Part shown: in pieces, positions 7,029-11,720 of the stretch
How the letters are laid out: each line of letters begins with the position of its first letter
Numbering within the stretch: the stretch's first letter is position 1
Assembly (NCBI GenBank): GCA_030621995.1
Contig: JAUXGP010000026.1
Location: forward strand, 1-11,720
DNA length: 11,720 bases
Direction of reading: 5' to 3'
Source: Psychrilyobacter sp.
Lineage (GTDB): Bacteria; Fusobacteriota; Fusobacteriia; Fusobacteriales; Fusobacteriaceae
Made by a program: the position numbers and the translations under genes
Notes under the pieces: model-generated
What the model was told of the DNA's origin: nothing
The model's database searches: none
What the model saw: the letters and a program-made list of their open reading frames with translations, nothing else

Positions 7029-8807
7029 TTATTTTTTCTTTTTTTCTTCCCTTTTTATCTTGATAAAATTATAGTTCCCGTGAATCTTCCTTTTGTACCC
7101 AAAATTTGTAATAGTAGGAAAGATCCCTATCCTCCTAATCTCAAACAGATCATCACTGAGGCAGTATGAGCCTGAATCGGTAGCGACTCCGTATGGATAA
7201 CCTGCCTCACCGACTAATTTTTTAGCCCTGTCATCCAAGTCACCATAGGGATAAGCAAAGGAGTTGAGTTTGATATTCAGTTTGTTTTCAGTGATCTCTT
7301 TGTCTTTGAATATCTCCTCCTTCATCTCATCGTCACTTAATTTAGATAGCCTGGGATGACTCAATGTATGCCCACCAAATTCAATGAGGCCGCTGTCTCT
7401 CATCTGCTCTAACATGGGCAGATCCATCATTTTAAAAGTTTTTTCATCTGTCAGGTCGACATCCCATTTATTATAGATTCTGTCAGAAACCAGATAGATG
7501 ACAGCTTTGAATCCAAATTCCTTTAATATGGGAAATGCATAGGTATAGTTATCTATATAGCCATCGTCAAAAGTCAGCATAATATATTTTTTTTCAAACC
7601 TTTGGTGGATGGGAATAAGAGAGAGATCCTCAAAGGTAATCGGGATATAACCTCCATCCTTTAAGATCTTCATATGATCTCTGAATTGATCTATAGTCAC
7701 ATAGGTGCCGTGTTTTCCAGATTCCGTATCTATATCTTGAATAACTCTGTGATACATGATCACAGGGATATCATATTTCTTTATCCGAACCCATTCCCTT
7801 TGATATGTTTTTTCCAGGATATCTACGATCTTATCGATATTAAAATTTTCCACAATAAGATCGATTACCTCTTTAGGAGTTTGTTCCAGCTCCATACCAT
7901 GATCTATCTCAGATCTGATGAAATCCCAGTCAAAATCATGGGGAGTCCTGTCTCCTACATCTCCAAAATTAGAAGCTAAAGCGTTAGATACCGTATCTAT
8001 ATCTATCAGGCCAATCTCTCTGGCTTCTCCAATGGCTAAAGTGGGTCTCCCCATGAGTAAACTTTCCATAGCTACCCTCCCGGCTCCTATAACCAGATCG
8101 GAATTGGCCATATATTCATAGACATTGTCTATATATCCTGTAAAATTTACCCTGTCTTTAAACCTGTCGAATCTTTCCGGGATGTCTTTTCCTCCGATTA
8201 TATTTACTGTGTAATTATCCAAATCAATGGAATTAGAGAGCAGATTATAGGTTATATCAGCTTTAGGGCCTGACAACCGTCCTATGATAGAGATTACTTT
8301 TTTAGAGTTTTTAGGAGGAGTTGAGATTTTAAATTTAGTTAAATCTATCCCGTTTCTAAGAACTTTAATTATAGCAGGGTCTACATCAAAGGTTTCTATC
8401 AAGTCTCTTTGTATATTTTCACAGACAGCATATCCGTATCCAATGGGTTGTTTTCTTTTTCTATGCTTAGAAACATGCTGCATCCCGTGAACAGTGGTTA
8501 TAAATGGAGTCTTTGTGAGTTTACAGGCGATCTCTGTACTCCAGGCAGAGGCACGAGAGTGAGCGTGGACTACATCTATCTTGTTTTGCTTTATAATTTT
8601 TATTAATTTTGTTATCTGATCCAGCCTTTGAAATATATTTCTCTTATTGAATGCAAGGGGGAAGTATACACCCCTATTTTTTTTTGTCAGTGTATCGGAA
8701 ACAAAGTACAGGTTATGTCCTCTGTCTATCAGTTTTTCTCCTATTTCAACTGCATATACTTCAGCTCCTGTAACTTCCAGCTGAGATAATGCCATCAATA
8801 TATTCAT
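7029..8807 (-). CDS. Fused GT4-type glycosyltransferase and NodB polysaccharide deacetylase
   Basis: The protein has 592 residues in two modules. About 1-335 is a GT-B fold glycosyltransferase of family 4: an N-terminal Rossmann-like half with ..VTGAEVYAVEIGEKLIDRGH, DVVHAHSRAS and the VHG turn, then a C-terminal half with SIIGRLSGPK and the GAGRVAMESLLMGRPTLAIG nucleotide-sugar region including the conserved Glu. About 345-580 is a NodB/CE4 deacetylase with PVIMYHRV, catalytic TFDDGY (412-417), the metal-binding HTLSHP (480-485) and FAYPYGD (517-523). No signal peptide or membrane helix is visible, so both activities should be cytoplasmic, acting on a precursor of a cell-surface or envelope glycan. 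The ATG at 8807 was chosen over an in-frame TTG at 8810 because AAGGAGGG lies 5 bases before it. The C-terminus is lysine-rich. The two modules are usually separate proteins; here one frame runs through both without a stop. Confidence 0.87.
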   Translation of the reverse strand: MNILMALSQLEVTGAEVYAVEIGEKLIDRGHNLYFVSDTLTKKNRGVYFPLAFNKRNIFQRLDQITKLIKIIKQNKIDVVHAHSRASAWSTEIACKLTKTPFITTVHGMQHVSKHRKRKQPIGYGYAVCENIQRDLIETFDVDPAIIKVLRNGIDLTKFKISTPPKNSKKVISIIGRLSGPKADITYNLLSNSIDLDNYTVNIIGGKDIPERFDRFKDRVNFTGYIDNVYEYMANSDLVIGAGRVAMESLLMGRPTLAIGEAREIGLIDIDTVSNALASNFGDVGDRTPHDFDWDFIRSEIDHGMELEQTPKEVIDLIVENFNIDKIVDILEKTYQREWVRIKKYDIPVIMYHRVIQDIDTESGKHGTYVTIDQFRDHMKILKDGGYIPITFEDLSLIPIHQRFEKKYIMLTFDDGYIDNYTYAFPILKEFGFKAVIYLVSDRIYNKWDVDLTDEKTFKMMDLPMLEQMRDSGLIEFGGHTLSHPRLSKLSDDEMKEEIFKDKEITENKLNIKLNSFAYPYGDLDDRAKKLVGEAGYPYGVATDSGSYCLSDDLFEIRRIGIFPTITNFGYKRKIHGNYNFIKIKREEKKKK

Positions 8808-8854
8808 CAATTCCCTCCTTGATTCTACCTTAAGAATTCTTTTTTTATTGTTCC

Positions 8855-8863
8855 ATTATACCA
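8855..8863 (-). promoter_or_regulatory. Extended -10 promoter of the glycosyltransferase-deacetylase gene
   Basis: On the minus strand TGGTATAAT is a perfect extended -10 element, giving a leader of about 40 bases before the ATG at 8807. There is no recognisable -35 hexamer at the right distance; that position is occupied by the palindrome at 8869-8893. The leader also contains the palindrome AAGAATTCTT (8832-8841). Confidence 0.6.
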
Positions 8864-8868
8864 TAAAT

Positions 8869-8893
8869 AAATTTCCTGACTGTCAGGAAATTT
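8869..8893. promoter_or_regulatory. Perfect 25-bp palindrome, candidate operator
   Basis: AAATTTCCTGAC and GTCAGGAAATTT are exact reverse complements separated by a single T. The element covers the -35 region of the promoter whose -10 box is at 8855-8860, on the side where a repressor or activator would contact polymerase. The CTGAC-n-GTCAG core is of the kind bound by dimeric helix-turn-helix regulators such as the TetR family. It could instead form an RNA hairpin, but neither flank carries a clean U-run and no gene end is adjacent. Confidence 0.5.
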
Positions 8894-8993
8894 TATCTTA
8901 GATCTGTCTTGAACTATAGTATAGAAAATATAATATATTTCCTTAAAATTGCTGATTTTTAGGATTACTGTAATTTAACCTCTATTTTATCCT

Positions 8994-9036
8994 AAAAAAG
9001 AGCCACTGAGTGGCCTAAAAGGCCATTCAGTAGCTC
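8994..9036 (-). terminator. Rho-independent terminator of the CysZ-like gene, about 140 bases after its stop
   Basis: GAGCCACTGAGTGGCC (9000-9015) and GGCCATTCAGTAGCTC (9021-9036) pair over 16 positions; two positions differ from perfect complementarity, one of which is a G-U wobble. On the minus strand six Ts follow directly, so it should terminate transcripts arriving from the CysZ-like gene. The distance leaves a long 3' untranslated region. Confidence 0.75.
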
Positions 9037-9039
9037 TTT

Positions 9040-9056
9040 AGGCCACCCAGTGGCCT
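9040..9056. repeat. Second GGCC-rich hairpin, sequence-related to the adjacent terminator
   Basis: AGGCCAC and GTGGCCT pair with the 3-base loop CCA, a compact stable stem. Its half CACCCAGTGGCCT matches CACTGAGTGGCCT in the neighbouring hairpin at 11 of 13 positions, so the cluster looks like copies of one small palindromic unit rather than independent terminators. Confidence 0.55.
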
Positions 9057-9178
9057 TTCCACTTTCATGACTCTCTACATCAATGTTTCCAATGGATAGA
9101 AGAACTCCTTATTGGCTATTTTTCGATGCTGAAGGTATAAACACAAGGGGAAGTTTTTTGGGAGCCTTAGAAGGGGAA

Positions 9179-9916
9179 TCAGCCCCTTTTATTTTGTTCG
9201 ATCAATTCTAATGTTCCGACTGTAGTAGCTACCACTGTCACCAGTGGTGCTATGAATATCCCTATGAGGGGGATAAAGAGTAATATTGTGAATAACCCGC
9301 CGTTGATTAGGAAAAATATCGGATTTTGGCGTACAATGTTGGTTCCTGTTTCGAAATCATGCCGTTCCAGAGTATAGTCGATAAATGAAAACCCAATATA
9401 ATATGACTGTACCATAAATAATAATACTGGAATCACTGTGTTTACAAGGGGGATAAAAAACAAAAGCAGGATGATACAGGTCATGACTAATTCCCTTAAA
9501 AATGATTTTAGTGTAACTATTATCCCTCTTTTAATAAAGTATAAGTTTTCCTTCAGGCTGAAATTGAATTCTTTTCCTGTAATAATTGATTCTGTTCTTT
9601 CAGATATATAACTTAAGAATGGAGAAAGGACAATTAAAATCAATGTTTTATAGAGTAAATAATAGACAGCAAAGATCGTCAGATAGATAATAAATTTCAA
9701 AATAAACTGGATAAATGAATTTAGATCTCCTCCTAAAAGATTGTTTGCAAACTCTACTAAAGTCCCTCCAATAAATCTGCTCAAGAAATAAAATGAAATT
9801 ATGAGAATTATGTTGATGATCCCCGGAATAAGATAAAACTTCTTTAGTTTGTTTTGGCCTATGAATTTAAATGCCTTCATGTAGTTGTTAAAGGTAAAAT
9901 TGATCTCTTTTAGCAT
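9179..9916 (-). CDS. CysZ/EI24-family integral membrane protein
   Basis: The product has 245 residues, close to the family's usual size. It opens with a short helix (NYMKAFKFIGQNKLKKFYLIPGIIN, quoted in part: YLIPGIINI at 28-36), then hydrophobic segments at about 28-48, 70-98, 142-167 and 200-225. Family hallmarks are the LSPF break in the second segment (97-100), the SFIDYTLERHDF stretch (177-188) after the third, and the final IPLIGIFIAPLVTVVATT. These match the EI24 domain found in CysZ sulfate permeases and many uncharacterised relatives. Sulfate transport is documented for CysZ proper, but no cysteine-biosynthesis gene is nearby, so I would not assign that substrate. AGGGAG lies 6 bases before the ATG. 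It appears monocistronic, with its own promoter and a distant terminator. Confidence 0.82.
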   Translation of the reverse strand: MLKEINFTFNNYMKAFKFIGQNKLKKFYLIPGIINIILIISFYFLSRFIGGTLVEFANNLLGGDLNSFIQFILKFIIYLTIFAVYYLLYKTLILIVLSPFLSYISERTESIITGKEFNFSLKENLYFIKRGIIVTLKSFLRELVMTCIILLLFFIPLVNTVIPVLLFMVQSYYIGFSFIDYTLERHDFETGTNIVRQNPIFFLINGGLFTILLFIPLIGIFIAPLVTVVATTVGTLELIEQNKRG

Positions 9917-9952
9917 GACTCACTCCCTGTTGAATATGTAGTTTTTAAAATA

Positions 9953-9979
9953 ATTATACTGTAAATAGCCTGTATTTAC
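9953..9979 (-). promoter_or_regulatory. CysZ-like gene promoter with adjacent inverted repeat
   Basis: On the minus strand a perfect TATAAT lies at 9953-9958, about 37 bases before the ATG. Immediately upstream, GTAAATA (9961-9967) and TATTTAC (9973-9979) form a 7-bp inverted repeat with 5 bases between the arms, filling the -10/-35 spacer. The -35 box is poor (TAGTAA at 17 bases), which fits a regulated promoter. The regulator is unknown. Confidence 0.5.
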
Positions 9980-10069
9980 TAATTTATTTCAAGAACCCCT
10001 CACCTCTGACTGCTTCCACCCCATTTTAGCTTTTTCCAACACCTAGGATACATGATAAATTTATTTTAG

Positions 10070-10118
10070 AAAACCTTTAAATCAGACATCTGAATGATGC
10101 TCAATTTAGAGGTTTTTT
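10070..10118 (+). terminator. Terminator-like hairpin in a divergent gap (possible attenuator or small-RNA end)
   Basis: AAAACCTTTAAAT (10070-10082) pairs with ATTTAGAGGTTTT (10104-10116) over 13 positions including one U-G wobble, with a 21-base loop and a T-rich run continuing to 10118 and beyond. It has the form of a plus-strand intrinsic terminator, yet no annotated gene ends here; both neighbouring genes point away. It lies about 115 bases before the EamA start. Confidence 0.5.
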
Positions 10119-10178
10119 ATTATATTATTCACCCAATAAATAGGTCGAAAAACAAATGAAAAATAAGTAAAAAAAAGG

Positions 10179-10207
10179 TTGATTATTTTGTAACTTAGGA
10201 GTACTAT
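10179..10207 (+). promoter_or_regulatory. Candidate promoter of the EamA transporter gene
   Basis: TTGATT (10179-10184) and TACTAT (10202-10207) are spaced by 17 bases, each matching four of six consensus positions, giving a start point shortly before the ribosome site at 10221. A second reading, TTGTAA (10188) with TATAAA (10213), has a 19-base spacer. Both are downstream of the hairpin at 10070-10118. Confidence 0.3.
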
Positions 10208-10233
10208 TCGAGTATAAAAAGGAGGGGATAATC

Positions 10234-11100
10234 ATGGAAAGAAAAGGCTGTTTTTTTGCCTTGCTGGCAGGTATAATTTGGGCAACAATGGGAGGGCTGG
10301 GAGTAGTGTTAGGGGGTCTAGGATTAACCCCGTATGAGATAGCATTTAACAGGCTGTTTTTTGGATTTTTATTGACAGGTATTTTTTTATGCAAAAAAGG
10401 AAAAGAAAAACTAAAAATAGATAAAAAAGGATTTATATATATACTGATTATCGGGGTGATAACTCAAGCCTGTACAAATATATTTTATTATAATGCTGTG
10501 AGTATATCAGGGTCGATAATAGCCACATTGTTAATTTGTACAGGTCCGTTATTTACAATGATATTTTCCAGCTTTGTTTTCAGAGAAAAACTGACAAAAT
10601 TTAATTTGATCTCATTGGCTGTTACCTTGATCGGATGTATATTTGTAATAGTTAACGGGGATATAAAAAAAATAAATTTTGATGTAGTGGGGATTGGTTT
10701 TGGGATTTTATCGGGGATAACATATGGCTTGTTCCCTATATTCAGCAAGAAATTAGAAGGAAAATATGACACTGAAGTGATAACTTCATATGCTTTCGGG
10801 GTAGGTGCCGTGGTGGTATTTTTATTTTGTGATTTTGGAAGTTTAATGTCGGAATACAGCAATAATCAAATAATTACTGCCTCACTTTTACTGGGGCTGC
10901 TGCCTACAGGGATTGCATTTTTCTTGTTTTTAAAAGCGATAAATTATATTCCCGTAGTAAAAGCCAGTATAATTAGTTTAGTTGAAATCCCTACAACAGC
11001 TGTAATCGGTACATTATTTTTAAATGAAGTAATAACTGTCAGTGGAGCAGTTGGGATGTTTTTAGTTTTAGGAGGGATATTTATTTCAAAATTTAAATAG
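10234..11100 (+). CDS. EamA/DMT-superfamily permease
   Basis: The product has 288 residues, standard for a ten-helix drug/metabolite transporter made of two EamA repeats (about 5-138 and 150-287). The first helix carries GIIWATMGG, the usual EamA opening. The loop after it (TPYEIAFNRLFFGFLL) and the end of the first repeat (FREKLTKFNLISLAVTLIGCIFVI) have the typical E-x-L sequence, and both recur in the second repeat (EIPTTAVIGTLFLNEVITVSGAVGMFLVLGGIFI). These proteins export or import amino acids, nucleosides or other metabolites across the inner membrane; the substrate is not predictable. GGAGG lies 8 bases before the ATG. The gene stands divergent from the CysZ-like gene and 77 bases upstream of the HutD-like gene, with only an AT-only inverted repeat (11105-11121) between them. 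Confidence 0.9.
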   Translation: MERKGCFFALLAGIIWATMGGLGVVLGGLGLTPYEIAFNRLFFGFLLTGIFLCKKGKEKLKIDKKGFIYILIIGVITQACTNIFYYNAVSISGSIIATLLICTGPLFTMIFSSFVFREKLTKFNLISLAVTLIGCIFVIVNGDIKKINFDVVGIGFGILSGITYGLFPIFSKKLEGKYDTEVITSYAFGVGAVVVFLFCDFGSLMSEYSNNQIITASLLLGLLPTGIAFFLFLKAINYIPVVKASIISLVEIPTTAVIGTLFLNEVITVSGAVGMFLVLGGIFISKFK

Positions 11101-11177
11101 ACAGTATTTTTATTAAAAATAGCAAAAATATGATCGGGATGTGATTGGACAGATATTTAATTTTGGGGTAGATATTT

Positions 11178-11702
11178 ATGAAAAAAATTAATTTAAAAGA
11201 GATATCGGAGAAAAAATGGAGTGGCGGGATCACAAAAGAACTTTATAGAGATACAGAAGATTTTAATATAAGAATATCCAGTGCATCTATAGAACCTGGA
11301 TCGAGTAAATTTTCAGATTTTGCCAGGTATAGGAGGATCTTGATAATACTTGAAAATAAAGTGAGATTAACCAGGGGGAATGAATTGATAGATCTATGTG
11401 AAAATGATGTTTTTTCCTTCCATGGAAAGGATGAGATAAGATCTGAAAATGAAAAAAAGGTTCTGGACTTTAATTTGATATGGGATCCTCTGAATGTAGA
11501 GGTGAATTTAAATAAAATTTATGGAGAAAGTAATTTGTTCACCAGTCAGAAGATCTTTATATTCTCTTTGAATAAGGGATCAAATTTTAATTTTAACAAT
11601 AAAGATTACACTTTGGATAAGTATGATTTTGTAAAAATACTGGATAGGGAATATAAAAATATTAAATTTAAAGGAGAATTCATACTTATAAATTGGAAAT
11701 AA
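11178..11702 (+). CDS. HutD/Ves-family cupin protein
   Basis: The product has 174 residues, somewhat shorter than the usual 180-200. The hallmarks are the N-terminal W-x-GG-x-T-x-E (W14, GG16-17, E21), RISSASIEPG (32-41), FSDFARYRRILIILE (45-59), the FHG turn (81-83 region) and DFNLI (97-101), all in the order seen in HutD and the E. coli Ves protein. HutD is associated with histidine-utilisation operons but its biochemical role is unsettled; the fold is a bicupin. No hut gene is visible in this window, so the family name should not be read as a function. The ATG at 11178 is preceded 9 bases upstream by GGGG, a modest site. It may be co-transcribed with the EamA permease. Confidence 0.8.
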   Translation: MKKINLKEISEKKWSGGITKELYRDTEDFNIRISSASIEPGSSKFSDFARYRRILIILENKVRLTRGNELIDLCENDVFSFHGKDEIRSENEKKVLDFNLIWDPLNVEVNLNKIYGESNLFTSQKIFIFSLNKGSNFNFNNKDYTLDKYDFVKILDREYKNIKFKGEFILINWK

Positions 11703-11720
11703 GGTTATTTATTTACTTAT

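Larger units (their letters stand above)
8808..9178. other. Long intergenic region between the GT-deacetylase and CysZ-like genes
   Basis: These 371 bases hold, from left to right, the leader and extended -10 promoter of the downstream gene, the 25-bp palindrome, an AT-rich stretch (8894-8990) with no convincing gene, the hairpin cluster (8994-9056) and a 120-base tail up to the CysZ-like stop codon. I see no coding sequence with a ribosome binding site. Confidence 0.6.
9917..10233. other. Divergent intergenic region between the CysZ-like and EamA genes
   Basis: These 317 bases carry the CysZ-like promoter and repeat at the left, a C-rich patch (9995-10060) without a recognised gene, the hairpin at 10070-10118 in the middle, and the AT-rich EamA upstream region at the right. 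No riboswitch consensus that I know was recognised, and the short frames present have no ribosome site. Confidence 0.55.

Noticed and set aside
6963..7169. 68-codon plus-strand frame overlapping the GT-deacetylase 3' end
   Set aside because: It has no ribosome binding site, crosses the short repeat and a low-complexity T-rich stretch, and opposes a well-supported gene.
7674..8606. Several plus-strand frames of 65-101 codons inside the GT-deacetylase gene
   Set aside because: They are antisense to conserved catalytic domains, with no start signals or recognisable domains.
9171..9188. AAGGGG/CCCCTT inverted repeat at the end of the CysZ-like gene as its terminator
   Set aside because: The T-run follows on the plus strand only, so it cannot terminate the minus-strand gene; the hairpin at 8994-9036 fits better.
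9083..9211. 42-residue plus-strand frame (MFPMDRRTPYWLFFDAEGIN...)
   Set aside because: There is no ribosome binding site, it overlaps the CysZ-like 3' end antisense, and I recognise no family; probably chance.
9995..10060. Minus-strand fragment resembling a decayed reading frame (...CWKKLKWGGSSQR)
   Set aside because: It is too short, with stops in all frames nearby, and I could not tie it to any protein family.
10125..10394. 89-codon minus-strand frame antisense to the EamA start
   Set aside because: The composition is that of an antisense shadow (Pro/Asn/Lys-rich), and it covers the EamA promoter and ribosome site.
10488..10862. 124-codon minus-strand frame inside the EamA gene
   Set aside because: It lies fully antisense to a complete ten-helix permease and has no domain or ribosome site.

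Overview
The window is AT-rich, with tightly packed genes, strong AGGAGG-type ribosome binding sites and TATAAT/TTGACA-type promoters. It nevertheless encodes outer-membrane beta-barrels and a LolA-like periplasmic protein, so the host is a low-GC, double-membraned bacterium. A patatin-type (type Vd) barrel, a MacB/LolCDE-like operon and overall protein style suggest Fusobacteriota, for example a Propionigenium, Ilyobacter or Psychrilyobacter relative. The phylum is inferred; no rRNA or marker gene is present.

Left part (1-6271): the 3' end of a forward gene encoding a POTRA domain plus outer-membrane barrel, probably the C-terminal half of a patatin-like type Vd autotransporter such as FplA. 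It converges on a five-gene minus-strand operon. Reading in transcription order, this encodes a secreted outer-membrane beta-barrel (6085-5123), an ABC ATPase (5114-4413), two FtsX/MacB-type permeases (4435-3260 and 3253-2051) and a LolA-like periplasmic carrier (2032-1313). Together they form what looks like a complete inner membrane-periplasm-outer membrane transport route for a lipid or lipoprotein. This is the most interesting system in the window.

Middle part (6232-9916, all minus strand): a nitroreductase-family flavoprotein with a strong terminator and an operator-like inverted repeat around its -10 box; a two-domain protein fusing a GT4 glycosyltransferase to a NodB polysaccharide deacetylase, with a perfect 25-bp palindrome next to its promoter; and a CysZ/EI24-like membrane protein with an inverted repeat beside its -10 box. 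A cluster of related GGCC-rich hairpins lies between the last two and probably ends the CysZ-like transcript.

Right part (9917-11720): a divergent intergenic region holds a terminator-like hairpin of unexplained purpose, followed on the plus strand by an EamA/DMT permease and a HutD/Ves-family cupin. No tRNA, rRNA, CRISPR array, transposase or prophage gene was seen. The window is mostly chromosomal housekeeping and envelope genes, with unusually rich palindromic control regions.
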